Source of the DNA: Bacillota bacterium
Lineage (GTDB): Bacteria; Bacillota; Clostridia; Clostridiales; Clostridiaceae
Assembly (NCBI GenBank): GCA_021781745.1
Contig: JAJXWH010000047.1
Span: 1 to 39,654 of the forward strand
Length of the DNA: 39,654 bases
Direction: 5' to 3'
Part shown: piece by piece, positions 6,996 to 16,218 of the stretch
Position numbering within the stretch: position 1 is the first letter of the stretch
How the letters are laid out: each line of letters begins with the position of its first letter
The notes under the pieces: generated by a model
The model's database searches: none
Seen by the model: only the letters and a program-made list of their open reading frames with translations
What the model was told of the DNA's origin: nothing
Made by a program: the position numbers and the translations under genes

Positions 6996-8135
6996 TTATC
7001 TAAGCATCCATCCTGAAAGTACCATCATTTGAACTTCTGATGTTCCTTCATAGATTTCTGTTATTTTGGCATCACGCATCATTCTCTCAATTGGATAATC
7101 GCTTGTATATCCATAGCCACCGAATAATTGTAAGCAGCGATTTGTTACATCCATTGCGTTTCTAGCCGAAAATAATTTTGCCATAGCAGCTAAATGTGTG
7201 AATTTTTGATGATCATCTTTTGCACATGCAGCTTGATATACTAAAAGTTTTGCAGCTTCTGTATTTGCGCGCATTTGAGCAAGTTCAAATTGTGTATTTT
7301 GGAATTGTGAAATAGAACGTCCAAATTGAATACGCTCCTTAACATACTTTACAGTTTCTTCTATTGCACCTTCTGCAATACCAAGAGCTTGTGCAGCAAT
7401 ACCAATACGGCCTCCATCAAGAGTTGCCATTGCAATTCCAAAGCCTTTGCCTTCTTCTCCTAATAAATTTTCCTTAGGAACTATACAGTTATCAAAGAAT
7501 AATTCACAGGTAGAAGATGCTCGGATTCCCATCTTTAATTCATGACTTCCAACAGAAAAACCTGGGAAATCTTTTTCAACGATAAATGCCGAAATACCTT
7601 TTGTTCCCTTACTCTTATCTGTCATAGCAAAAACGATATATATATCTGCATAACCTGCATTAGTAATAAAGATCTTGCTTCCATTTAGTACATAATGATC
7701 TCCGTCTAAGACTGCTGTTGTCTTTTGCATAGAAGCATCAGTTCCAGCAACAGGTTCTGTTAATCCAAATGCACCTAATTTTTCTCCTGAAGCAAGTGGT
7801 TTTAAATATTTCTCTTTTTGCTCCTCTGTACCAAATGTGTAAATTGGTGTTGCACAAAGACTTGTGTGAGCTGAAACAATAACACCTGTTGTTGCACAGC
7901 ATTTAGATAATTCTTCTACACATTGTATATAACTTAAGGTATCCATTCCAGCTCCACCATACTCTTCAGGAAACGGAATACCAAGTAAGCCCATTTCAGC
8001 CATTTTTGCTACATTTTCTTCTGGAAAGCGCATGCTTTCATCAATTTCTTTTGCAATTGGTATTACCTCATTTTCTGCAAACTCTCTATACATTTCTTGT
8101 AATTGTTCATGATTTTCATCTTGTTTAAAATTCAT
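6996..8135 (-). CDS. Acyl-CoA dehydrogenase (short-chain, butyryl-CoA dehydrogenase-like)
   Basis: A 379-residue FAD flavoprotein of the usual family length. It oxidises acyl-CoA or, with ETF, reduces enoyl-CoA. The family signatures are present: FGLTEPVAGTDASMQKT (about 132-148), the GFSVGSHELKMGIRASSTCELFFDN block, the RIQFGRSISQFQNTQF segment, and catalytic Glu363 within IYEGTSEVQ. AGGAAATTAAT precedes the ATG. It is the last gene of the lactate cluster, about 180 bases beyond glcD2, with two strong hairpins in the gap. Its placement beside a second ETF pair suggests it takes electrons from or gives electrons to that ETF. The substrate may be crotonyl-CoA or acryloyl-CoA, which cannot be settled from sequence. 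Confidence 0.9.
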   Translation of the reverse strand: MNFKQDENHEQLQEMYREFAENEVIPIAKEIDESMRFPEENVAKMAEMGLLGIPFPEEYGGAGMDTLSYIQCVEELSKCCATTGVIVSAHTSLCATPIYTFGTEEQKEKYLKPLASGEKLGAFGLTEPVAGTDASMQKTTAVLDGDHYVLNGSKIFITNAGYADIYIVFAMTDKSKGTKGISAFIVEKDFPGFSVGSHELKMGIRASSTCELFFDNCIVPKENLLGEEGKGFGIAMATLDGGRIGIAAQALGIAEGAIEETVKYVKERIQFGRSISQFQNTQFELAQMRANTEAAKLLVYQAACAKDDHQKFTHLAAMAKLFSARNAMDVTNRCLQLFGGYGYTSDYPIERMMRDAKITEIYEGTSEVQMMVLSGWMLR

Positions 8136-8173
8136 ATTAATTTCCTGCCTTCCTTTTTCTTTTTTATCTGATG

Positions 8174-8279
8174 TCTAGCCACTGTAACACTCAATCTTTT
8201 TCAAATCTTGAGCTAACAGTGGCACGACCCTAGATAAGTTCAACTAAGATTCAGATGGGGATCAAACCCCACCTGAATC
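8174..8279. other. Tandem strong hairpins between glcD2 and the acyl-CoA dehydrogenase
   Basis: Hairpin 1 spans 8174-8234. TCTAG, GCCACTGT and CTCAA pair with TTGAG, ACAGTGGC and CTAGA. Hairpin 2 (8248-8279) pairs GATTCAG and TGGGG with CCCCA and CTGAATC across one mismatch. Neither is followed by a U-tract on either strand, so they are not simple terminators. They could be mRNA-processing or stabilising elements that set the level of the last gene, or a mobile repeat. Confidence 0.6.
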
Positions 8280-8316
8280 AAGTTTCACTTTATGGGATAT
8301 TGATTATATTGCCTTT

Positions 8317-9750
8317 TTAGCTGATTTTCTCTAATGCACAGCATACTTTACCTGGATTCATAATAAAATTTGGATCAAAGACTTTTTTAATGCCTTTCAT
8401 TAATTCCATATTTACTTCGCCAACACTGTCTGCCAAATAACTCATCTTTCCACTACCAATTCCATGCTCCCCTGAAACAAGTCCACCGCATTTTATTGCT
8501 TCTTCATAAATTATCTTGAAGAACTTATCAACTCTTGTTTTAAATTCTGATTCTTCTAAATCATTGCTGCATTGGTATATGTGAAGATTTCCATCTCCTG
8601 CATGTCCAAAACTCTTAATTGTTATTCCACACTCTTCACCAGTTTTATTTACAAAAGCAAGATAAGAAGCTATCTTGTTTACTGGAACTACTACATCACA
8701 TTCATCTAATAACTTTGTTTCTGCCATAATTGCTTCTAAGAAACTAGAACGTGCTGCCCATGCATCTTTTATCTTTGCAGGGGTATCAGCCACAAGGACA
8801 TCAATTGCTCCTGAGTCTAATACTATTTCACTTGCCTCCTCAATAAGATTATTTAATTCATCTTCATTACTTGCATCTAAAGTAACAAGTAAATAAGCAT
8901 TTGCAGTTAATCCACCAATTACTTGTGGAAATACGCTCTTTCCAATGTATCTTTCACTAGCTAAAACAATTTCTCTTTCCATAAATTCTATTGCTTGTGG
9001 ATTCATGTGCTCCATTTTAAATTTAGGAACTGTAGAAATACAATCATCTAAATTATCAAAAGGAATAATCAAACTAGCAACTACCTTTGGCGCTGGCATG
9101 ATTTTTAAAGTAAGCTCTGTAATAATTCCAAGGGTACCTTCAGAACCAATCATCAAATTCAATAGGCTGTAACCTGAACTTGTTTTTGATACTGTAGCTC
9201 CGAATTCCGTAATTTCTCCTGTTGGAAGAACAACTTTCATTGCACGTACATAATCACGTGTTGCACCATATTTAACAGCCCTCATTCCTCCAGCATTTGT
9301 TGCAACATTTCCACCTAAGCAGGCGAACTTTTCCCCAGGGTCTGGAGCATATAGTAATCCCTGCTTTGCACAATCCTCTGCAAGATCGTTTAACAAAACC
9401 CCAGCCTCTACATGAACAACAAAATTTTCTAGATCATAAGAAAGTATTTTATTCATCTTTGTAATATCAATTAAAACTCCTCCAAGTAGTGGGACTGCTC
9501 CCCCTACAAGTCCTGTTCCTGCTCCTCTTGGAGTTACTGGTATCTTATTTTCATTACATATTTTTACTACAGCAGCAACTTCCTCTGTAGAGTGTGCCAT
9601 AAATACAACTTGTGGTGCAGCTTTCCCATAAATAGGCATTTCATCGTGACAATAATCTTCATTAATATCATCACCTGTTAGAATATGACCTGGAGCTGCC
9701 TCCTGTAATTTTGCGATTAATTCTTCTGTTAATTGATTATACTGATCCAT
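8317..9750 (-). CDS. glcD: GlcD-type FAD-linked oxidase, probable D-lactate (2-hydroxyacid) dehydrogenase 2
   Basis: About 477 residues. An N-terminal PCMH-type FAD-binding domain has the PRGAGTGLVGGAVP loop and the PGEKFACLGGNVATNAGG segment. A C-terminal FAD-linked oxidase domain has the GHAGDGNLHIYQC and SGEHGIGSGK motifs and ends with FIMNPGKVCCALEKIS. This family oxidises lactate, glycolate or 2-hydroxyglutarate and passes electrons to ETF or another acceptor. It is a paralogue of lctD at 14812. ATG 9748-9750 is chosen over the ATG three codons upstream, because AAAGGA is nine bases before it and touches the upstream one. It lies between lctP and the acyl-CoA dehydrogenase. Confidence 0.88.
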   Translation of the reverse strand: MDQYNQLTEELIAKLQEAAPGHILTGDDINEDYCHDEMPIYGKAAPQVVFMAHSTEEVAAVVKICNENKIPVTPRGAGTGLVGGAVPLLGGVLIDITKMNKILSYDLENFVVHVEAGVLLNDLAEDCAKQGLLYAPDPGEKFACLGGNVATNAGGMRAVKYGATRDYVRAMKVVLPTGEITEFGATVSKTSSGYSLLNLMIGSEGTLGIITELTLKIMPAPKVVASLIIPFDNLDDCISTVPKFKMEHMNPQAIEFMEREIVLASERYIGKSVFPQVIGGLTANAYLLVTLDASNEDELNNLIEEASEIVLDSGAIDVLVADTPAKIKDAWAARSSFLEAIMAETKLLDECDVVVPVNKIASYLAFVNKTGEECGITIKSFGHAGDGNLHIYQCSNDLEESEFKTRVDKFFKIIYEEAIKCGGLVSGEHGIGSGKMSYLADSVGEVNMELMKGIKKVFDPNFIMNPGKVCCALEKIS

Positions 9751-9962
9751 AATGATCATTCCTTTCTAACATATTTGGTGTAAAATTCACTTTATCTTTT
9801 ATTAGCAAATTACTATGCCGAACTAATTCAGTTTACACTTTATGCCCTTTAGGATATCCCGTGGACAATGTAGACTTTTGAATAAGATTCTTTAATTTTG
9901 TAGATACTACTGGGATTTTTCCTGGTCAACTTTAAATGGTCACCTGTAAAATATCAACTGCC

Positions 9963-11498
9963 TTAAAGTGTTCCAACAAAACATACAATTCCAGCAATAA
10001 CTACATAGCATATGAAATATTTAAATACACTTCTTAAAATTTTGCTTTCCGAACCAGACTTACCGATTGCACTGGCACCAATTGCAATACTTTGAGGACA
10101 AATCATCTTTCCTATACCTGCTCCAAGAGTATTTGCTGCCCCCATCCATGCTGTAGAAAGTCCAAGGTTTTGTGCTGTTTGCACTTGTAATCCTCCAAAT
10201 AAGACACTGGTTGATGTACCTGAACCAGTAACGAAGCCTCCGATAGATCCAATTAATGGAGAAATTAACGGATATGCTCCTCCTGTAACTACAACTAAAA
10301 GGCTTGCAATGTCTGAAATCATTCCACTATAGCTCATTACTTTTGCTGTTGACATAACTGCACAAATTGTAGCAATTGTTTTCCAATTTGCTTTTAATGT
10401 ATTAAGTAATACATCAAACATCATTGATGTTTTTGCACCTTGAATAAAACCTCCAATAATTGCTGCAACAAAAATGATAATACCTGGTGTATTAATCCAG
10501 CTAAAAGTAAGCGTATTAGCACTTTTTCCAGCATATACACTTGTACTAGTTTTAAATACTGCAATTGCATCATGAATTGGTGCACATAATGTAGATGTAA
10601 ACATTAGCATTAAAAATATTAAAATAAATGGGCACCAAGCTTTTACTGCATTACTAAATGATAAAGTTTTTTCTTCTTGTTTCTTGTTAACTTCAATGCA
10701 ATACTCTTCTTGAGGTTCTTTATTAAAGATTCTTGCTGCTACAGCTGTACATGCCATGCAGCAAATGGAACCTACTATATCAGGGAGTTCTGCACCAATT
10801 ACTGTTGCTGTAATATACGCAGGTACTAGAAATGATAAGGAAGCAACTAAGGTAACAATAAATACTCCTTTCAATGCCTTCATTCCACCACCTACAATGC
10901 ACACCATAATAAATGGAGTGATAAAAAAGATAATTGCTTCAATTATTCCTGTATTTGCTGCTAGTGTATTAGCTCCAACTTTTGTTACTGCCGAAAGCGT
11001 TACGAGTGGTATCCCAACTGATCCAAATGCAGTTGGAGCAGTATTACCAACCAAACATGCTATAACTGCTGCAAATGGATTTAATCCAAGCCCCGCAAGC
11101 ATAGATGCTGGAATAGCAACTGCTGTACCAAAGCCCGCCATGCCTTCCATGAAAATACCAAATCCCCATCCAATAATTAAGGTTAAAACCCTTTTATCCC
11201 TAGAAACTCCTGCTAGCATTTTTTTTATGGAATCCATTGCACCTGTACGTAAAATTAAATTATACGTAAACAAAGCTGCAACAATAACTAGGCAAATTGG
11301 CCACAGTGCGTTGAGTATTCCTTCCAATACCCCTGTCACAGCATAAACTGCATCCAATTTCCAGAAAAAAATAGCTAAAACCATTGTAAGAACAAGTGCA
11401 ATTGAGCAAGCTTTATAACCTGGCATTTTTAACCCACTAAGAGCAATTATAAGCCAAATGATAGGTAATATAGCCATTAAGAATTTAAAAAACAACAT
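9963..11498 (-). CDS. lctP: L-lactate permease (LctP family)
   Basis: A 511-residue polytopic membrane protein with about a dozen hydrophobic helices. Family signatures include the start MLFFKFLMAILPIIWLIIAL, GFGIFMEGMAGFGTAVAIPA (about 112-131), NTAPTAFGSVGIPLVTLS and GGFVTGSGTSTSVLFGGLQ. It imports lactate with protons. The ATG is directly preceded by GGGAGGAAAAGGA. It has about 200 bases of upstream DNA after larA, including a FadR-like operator half-match at 11544, so it may have extra local control. The 212-base gap to glcD2 holds two direct TGGTCA repeats (about 9922-9943) but no clear terminator. Confidence 0.93.
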   Translation of the reverse strand: MLFFKFLMAILPIIWLIIALSGLKMPGYKACSIALVLTMVLAIFFWKLDAVYAVTGVLEGILNALWPICLVIVAALFTYNLILRTGAMDSIKKMLAGVSRDKRVLTLIIGWGFGIFMEGMAGFGTAVAIPASMLAGLGLNPFAAVIACLVGNTAPTAFGSVGIPLVTLSAVTKVGANTLAANTGIIEAIIFFITPFIMVCIVGGGMKALKGVFIVTLVASLSFLVPAYITATVIGAELPDIVGSICCMACTAVAARIFNKEPQEEYCIEVNKKQEEKTLSFSNAVKAWCPFILIFLMLMFTSTLCAPIHDAIAVFKTSTSVYAGKSANTLTFSWINTPGIIIFVAAIIGGFIQGAKTSMMFDVLLNTLKANWKTIATICAVMSTAKVMSYSGMISDIASLLVVVTGGAYPLISPLIGSIGGFVTGSGTSTSVLFGGLQVQTAQNLGLSTAWMGAANTLGAGIGKMICPQSIAIGASAIGKSGSESKILRSVFKYFICYVVIAGIVCFVGTL

Positions 11499-11543
11499 TC
11501 CTTTTCCTCCCTATACAATTTTTAAGTTTATAACCTTTTCAAA

Positions 11544-11557
11544 ATTGATACGACCAC
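11544..11557 (-). promoter_or_regulatory. Degenerate FadR-type operator upstream of lctP
   Basis: On the minus strand GTGGTCGTATCAAT differs at three positions from the operon operator TTGGTCATACCAAT (18290-18304). It lies about 45 bases before the lctP start. I do not see a convincing -35/-10 pair beside it. Confidence 0.35.
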
Positions 11558-11701
11558 TACATTATTTTTCTCTATCTCTCCACTTGCTTATAAATGTTGT
11601 TTTTACATGTATTTTAATCTAGTTCTTTGTTATATGCTGCGTTTTTTATTTACTTATGATTTTTATTAATTCTTAAATATACAAGTGTAAAATTTTATGC
11701 T

Positions 11702-12988
11702 TTATTGTTCTTCGCTTTTTATAACTACTCCTACACCATTTGGAATTACTACAATTTCTGCATCTTCTCCTTTAATTTCATATGCTAGTTTTAATGCTTC
11801 ATCAAAGGTGGACGCATGTTTCATATGCATACTTTTAATCATATTAGGATTACACATATCTGTAACAAAAATCACAGTAAACTCACTAAGAATCCTTGCT
11901 AAAATTTGAATTTCCCATTGATCAGGTATAGTGTCATTTCTAGGTACCTTTAATATTTTTTCAAGAAGTTCTTTGGGTCCTTTAGAATTTGCTAAAGTCT
12001 CATAAAAGGATTTTCCGCCATGTCCGTCATTGCAAGCAGCTATCATAATGATTACTCCGCCTTTTCGACAGGTGGCTTCTGCTGCAGTCATACCTTTTAC
12101 AGACTGGTATATATTTTGATCTAGTGGATAACCTCCATTGCTTGAAATTACAATATCAGCTTGTATACTTTTTACACTGGAAAGATCCATAACAAATTTG
12201 CAGCCTTCTTCATGAGCAAGCTTACTATCACCTGCAAAAGCATTTATAATGTTTTTATCTTCATCTATAACTACATTTAATATAAATGCAAGCTTTGCTT
12301 TTTCTGCTGCATAAAGCATATCCTCATGTATAGGATTGTCCTTTATAATTCCAGTCCTTGCATGATTGCTATTAATAAATTCTGAGCAATGATTAGCCAT
12401 TATAGTTTTTGCAGATGCTATTCCAGGTAAAATACTCTTTCTTCCTCCAGAGAAGCCTGCAAAAAAGTGTGGCTCTATAAACCCTTCAGATATTAGTAGT
12501 TCTGTTTCTAGGGCTAATTTATTTAGGTAAAGCTTACCACCAGAAGGTAAAGTTCCTACATTAATTAAACTGCTTTTATCTGTAGAAACATGATTTATAA
12601 TTTCTTCATTATCAACTATATCTTGCCCAAATTTATTTATCATCTCCTCTCTTGTTGTTGGTCTGTGAAAACCTGTAGCTATAAGAATTTTTATAGCTAT
12701 ATCAGGATTTACCTTTCTTATTCTTTTAAGGAGAATAGGCATGGTTATCTTACTTGGAACAGGCCTTGTATGATCACTGGTTATAATAACCATGTTATGT
12801 TTATCTTTCACTAATTCTTCTAAGGATTTGCTTCCTATGGGGTGATCAAGGGCCCTATTAACTATATCACTTTGTGAACCATCTGCTTTATAACCATCTG
12901 CTTTAGAAACTAATATTCCTTTTAAATTTTTATCATCAATTTCTATTTTTAAAGATTTTGTTGAATATGGTATCTCTATTGAAGCCAT
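11702..12988 (-). CDS. larA: Nickel-dependent lactate racemase LarA
   Basis: A 428-residue protein that interconverts D- and L-lactate using a covalently attached nickel pincer nucleotide. The LarA landmarks fall at their textbook positions: SDHTRP (71-76), His108 in GFHRPTT, His174 in EPHFFAGFSGG, Lys184 in GGRKSI, which attaches the cofactor, and His200 in NHCSEF. AAGGAGGCATATT precedes the ATG. None of the cofactor-making genes larB, larC or larE lies in the window, so they must be elsewhere for this enzyme to work. Its place between etfA2 and lctP lets the cell use both lactate isomers with stereospecific dehydrogenases. Some LarA homologues act on other 2-hydroxyacids, but the operon makes lactate the best guess. 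Confidence 0.9.
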   Translation of the reverse strand: MASIEIPYSTKSLKIEIDDKNLKGILVSKADGYKADGSQSDIVNRALDHPIGSKSLEELVKDKHNMVIITSDHTRPVPSKITMPILLKRIRKVNPDIAIKILIATGFHRPTTREEMINKFGQDIVDNEEIINHVSTDKSSLINVGTLPSGGKLYLNKLALETELLISEGFIEPHFFAGFSGGRKSILPGIASAKTIMANHCSEFINSNHARTGIIKDNPIHEDMLYAAEKAKLAFILNVVIDEDKNIINAFAGDSKLAHEEGCKFVMDLSSVKSIQADIVISSNGGYPLDQNIYQSVKGMTAAEATCRKGGVIIMIAACNDGHGGKSFYETLANSKGPKELLEKILKVPRNDTIPDQWEIQILARILSEFTVIFVTDMCNPNMIKSMHMKHASTFDEALKLAYEIKGEDAEIVVIPNGVGVVIKSEEQ

Positions 12989-13016
12989 AATATGCCTCCT
13001 TACTAAAAAATCATAC

Positions 13017-13955
13017 CTATTGTGCTTTCGCTTTTTTCATTTCTTCAATCATTATTGGAAGAATCTCAGTTACATTTCCCACGATGCTTACATTAGCAAT
13101 TTCAAAAATTGGAGCCTCTTCATCTTTGTTAATTGCCACAATATAATTCGAACCTGACATTCCTGATGTATGTTGTGTTGCTCCAGAAAGGCCACATGCA
13201 ATATAAAGCTTTGGCGCTACTATCTTTCCTGATTGTCCAACTTGATGCGCACGAGAAACCCATCCACTTTCAATTGCTGGCCTTGTTGCACCCACTACAC
13301 CACCAAGTACACGTGCTAATTCTTCAACAAGTTTGAAATTTTCTGCACTTCCCATTCCACGTCCACCAGAAACAATAACCTCAGCTTCTTCTAAATTAAC
13401 AGATTCAGATATTTCTTTTACTGTATCTATAATTTTTGCCTTAATAACACTAGCTGGAATTTCTACCTTCTTTTCTATAACGCCTGCATTTGAAGCAGCT
13501 TCTGGCTTTTGAAAGCTTCCATTTCTAACTGTAACTATAGCAGTGCCCTCTACTTCAATATGTTCTAAAATTGTACCGCCATAAGCTGGTCTAGTATATA
13601 TAACTTTATCATCAGTTTTACTCATTCCTATTACATCACTTACACAGCCTAAACTCATTCGTCCTGCAATACGTGGTGCAATATCCTTAGATAATGGTGT
13701 ATTAGCTAATAGAACAATATCTGGATTTTCTTCTTTAACGGTTTCTGATAATACTTCTGTCAAAGTGTCACAATCTCTAGCAGTATCTGCATAAATAACT
13801 GGGATTCCTAGAGCTGCTACTGTATCTGCTAATTCCCTGCTACCTACAATTAGCGCTGTTCCTTCTGCATCTAATGCGCCTGCTGCACTAATAAGTTCTA
13901 GGCTTCCACCTAATGCTTTTTCTCCATCTGTTTCAATGAACACTAATACTTTCAT
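13017..13955 (-). CDS. etfA: Electron transfer flavoprotein alpha subunit 2
   Basis: A 312-residue EtfA of normal length without an extra iron-sulfur domain. The N-terminal alpha/beta domain (about 1-180) is followed by the FAD-binding C-terminal domain. That domain has the signature VVGATRPAIESGWVSRAHQVGQSGKIVAPKLY, shown here in part (GQSGKIVAPKLYIACGLSGA), and ends in YIVAINKDEEAPIFEIANV. It forms a heterodimer with EtfB2. It stops 28 bases before larA. It probably takes electrons from one of the lactate dehydrogenases and/or exchanges them with the acyl-CoA dehydrogenase at the end of the operon. Confidence 0.92.
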   Translation of the reverse strand: MKVLVFIETDGEKALGGSLELISAAGALDAEGTALIVGSRELADTVAALGIPVIYADTARDCDTLTEVLSETVKEENPDIVLLANTPLSKDIAPRIAGRMSLGCVSDVIGMSKTDDKVIYTRPAYGGTILEHIEVEGTAIVTVRNGSFQKPEAASNAGVIEKKVEIPASVIKAKIIDTVKEISESVNLEEAEVIVSGGRGMGSAENFKLVEELARVLGGVVGATRPAIESGWVSRAHQVGQSGKIVAPKLYIACGLSGATQHTSGMSGSNYIVAINKDEEAPIFEIANVSIVGNVTEILPIMIEEMKKAKAQ

Positions 13956-13975
13956 AATTTCATTTTCCCCCTTAA

Positions 13976-14761
13976 TTAGATTGCCTTATCTTTTTTCATT
14001 TGCTCCATAACAGCACTTACTGCTAGTTGCGCATCTTTCTCTTGAATCTTTACCCCAGCTTCTTTCTTAGGAGGTTCAACATATTGAATGCAGCGTACTT
14101 TTGCTTGTTTCACCTCTCCAATTTCTGCTGCACTGTAAGTTGGAATAACTGCCTTACGACTTGCCATCTTTGACTTTATAGTAGGGTAACGAGGATCATA
14201 ATTTGGTTTACTTACTGTTAATACGGCTGGTGATTTTAGTGAAACCAAATTATAGCCTTCATCAGTTTCTGCATGAACTTCCATAGCATTATCTTTCAAA
14301 TTTATTTCAATTACGCTGCTAACAAAACCCATTTGAAGCTTTTCAGCAAGCATTGCTCCAACCTCACCAGTAATTTCATCTGTAGATTCCTTACCACAAA
14401 GAATTAAATCAAATTTTTTACCTTTGTCTTTTTCAATTTTATTAATAGCATCTGCTAAAACCTGTGCTGTTCCAAGTGAATCTAAACCTGCATATAAATC
14501 ATCTTTTACGAAAAATGCTTCTTTAGCTCCTACAGAAAGGCAATTTTTTAAGGTGTTTAAAGAATCTTCTGCTCCAACAATTAATACACTTACATTTCCT
14601 CCATGTTCTTCAATTAAGCGTACTGCTAGCTCTAATGCATAGGTATCAAATGCATTTGCTACTAAACTCACTCCCTTCAAATTAGGTTTTTTAGCTTCCT
14701 TATCCAAATGAATTTCAACTGAGTCATCTGGAACTTGTTTTACACATAACATAATTTCCAT
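13976..14761 (-). CDS. etfB: Electron transfer flavoprotein beta subunit 2
   Basis: About 261 residues. EtfB signatures are MLCVKQVPDDS at the start, the NAFDTYALELAVRL segment, and GKESTDEITGEVGAMLAEKL (about residues 121-140), which contributes to the AMP/FAD nucleotide site in this family. ATG 14759-14761 is chosen because AAAGGTGA lies eight bases before it. A GTG four codons upstream falls inside that site. It overlaps no gene and is 20 bases before etfA2. With etfA2 it makes a second, ferredoxin-less ETF distinct from EtfAB1. Confidence 0.92.
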   Translation of the reverse strand: MEIMLCVKQVPDDSVEIHLDKEAKKPNLKGVSLVANAFDTYALELAVRLIEEHGGNVSVLIVGAEDSLNTLKNCLSVGAKEAFFVKDDLYAGLDSLGTAQVLADAINKIEKDKGKKFDLILCGKESTDEITGEVGAMLAEKLQMGFVSSVIEINLKDNAMEVHAETDEGYNLVSLKSPAVLTVSKPNYDPRYPTIKSKMASRKAVIPTYSAAEIGEVKQAKVRCIQYVEPPKKEAGVKIQEKDAQLAVSAVMEQMKKDKAI

Positions 14762-14811
14762 ACTTTTCTTCACCTTTATCCTTTACATTAATTTAAATAA
14801 TAATCGCAATT

Positions 14812-16215
14812 TTATTCACATACTTTTCCTGGATTTAATATATTTCTAGGATCAAAAGCTAATTTTATTCCCTTCATTATGTTTATACATTGATCTGGTA
14901 AGGACTGCTTTAAATATCCTTTCTTTGCAAAGCCTATACCATGTTCCCCAGAAACCTGTCCTTTTAATTCTTTAGCTTTATCATACATTATCTGCATAAC
15001 TTCACTTAATTTCGTATGCCATGCCTCTTGAGATAGTTCATCCCTTAATATATACACATGTAAATTTCCATCTCCAGCATGTCCAAAACTCTTTATTCTT
15101 ATGTTTGCTTTCTTTTCAAGTTCATGGGTAAAAGTAACGAACTCTCCAATTTTATTTCTTGGTACGACAACATCAACTTCATCCATTTCGCTAGTTAGGG
15201 CCTTGATCGCTTCAAGAAAACATCCTCTAGCTGACCATATTGATTCTTGTCTTTCTTCTGTATCAGAAATAAATACATCTAGTGCTCCTGCTTCTAAGCA
15301 GATATTAGCTACATTTTCATAAGCCTTTTCAATTTCTTCTGTGGAATTTCCATCGAAAGTTAATAGTAAATATGCATCTGAAGATTTATCCGGGAAGGTC
15401 TTTCCTAAAAATTCTTCCGCTGCAAGGATAGCTTCTTTTTGCATAAATTCAATTGCAGTTGGTATTGATTTTGATTTAATTATCTTTGGAACAGTCTCAA
15501 TCGCTCTTTCAAGACTTTCAAAAGGTATAAGAAGACTTAATGCTTTTTTAGGAAGAGGCAATAACTTTAAAGTTGCTCTTGTTACTATTCCTAAAGTTCC
15601 TTCAGCTCCAATTATTAAATCTTTTAAGGCATAACCAGAACTATTTTTAACAACTTTTCCTCCAAGCTCTACTATATCTCCATTTGGAAGTACAACTTCA
15701 AGACCTCTTACGTAATCTCTAGTTACTCCATATTTTACTGCTCTCATTCCACCTGCATTGGTACTTATGTTTCCACCTATAGTTGCAGATTTTTCTCCTG
15801 GATCTGGCGGATAAAATAAATCGAATTCCTCAACATATTTTCCAATATCCATTAAAAGTACTCCTGGTTCTAAAGTAAGGGTTAAATTTTCTTCATCTAA
15901 TTCCAATATTTTATTCATTCTGCTAAGATCAATAACTACTCCACCTTTTAAAGGAACAGCTGCACCTACAAGCCCTGTGCCAGATCCCCTTGGAGTTACA
16001 GGAATGTTATTTTCATAGGCATACTTCATAACTTTTGAAACTTCCTCTGTATTTACAGCTTGAATTACTATATCTGGCATATTTTTAATTCCACCAAGTT
16101 CATCATGACTATAATCTTCATTTATTTCATTTCTAAAAAATACTCTTTCTTTATCATTTTCAGCAATAGATAATATATATTCATAATCCTTTGCTTCAAC
16201 TTCTTTATAACTCAT
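14812..16215 (-). CDS. lctD: FAD-linked D-lactate dehydrogenase (LctD/GlcD type), partner of EtfAB1
   Basis: A 467-residue flavoprotein with the same two-domain build as the gene at 8317. Its motifs are PRGSGTGLVGAAVPLKGG (about 76-93), PGEKSATIGGNISTNAGG, GHAGDGNLHVYIL and SGEHGIGFAKK, with the C-terminal NPGKVCE. In Acetobacterium woodii the corresponding LctD works with LctB and LctC (EtfB, EtfA) in an NAD-dependent lactate dehydrogenase complex driven by ferredoxin oxidation. The gene order etfB-etfA-lctD here is the same. Its ribosome binding site GGAGG lies inside the last codons of etfA1, with a gap of only three bases, so translation is coupled. Stereospecificity is assumed to be D. 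Confidence 0.9.
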   Translation of the reverse strand: MSYKEVEAKDYEYILSIAENDKERVFFRNEINEDYSHDELGGIKNMPDIVIQAVNTEEVSKVMKYAYENNIPVTPRGSGTGLVGAAVPLKGGVVIDLSRMNKILELDEENLTLTLEPGVLLMDIGKYVEEFDLFYPPDPGEKSATIGGNISTNAGGMRAVKYGVTRDYVRGLEVVLPNGDIVELGGKVVKNSSGYALKDLIIGAEGTLGIVTRATLKLLPLPKKALSLLIPFESLERAIETVPKIIKSKSIPTAIEFMQKEAILAAEEFLGKTFPDKSSDAYLLLTFDGNSTEEIEKAYENVANICLEAGALDVFISDTEERQESIWSARGCFLEAIKALTSEMDEVDVVVPRNKIGEFVTFTHELEKKANIRIKSFGHAGDGNLHVYILRDELSQEAWHTKLSEVMQIMYDKAKELKGQVSGEHGIGFAKKGYLKQSLPDQCINIMKGIKLAFDPRNILNPGKVCE

Positions 16216-16218
16216 GCC

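Noticed and set aside
8174..8279. Riboswitch or terminator
   Set aside because: The hairpins lack a U-tract and match no riboswitch consensus that I know, so neither call can be supported.
10756..11346. Plus-strand 196-codon open frame
   Set aside because: It lies entirely inside lctP on the other strand, has a low-complexity Ala/Pro/Ile composition and no ribosome binding site. It is a shadow of the permease gene.
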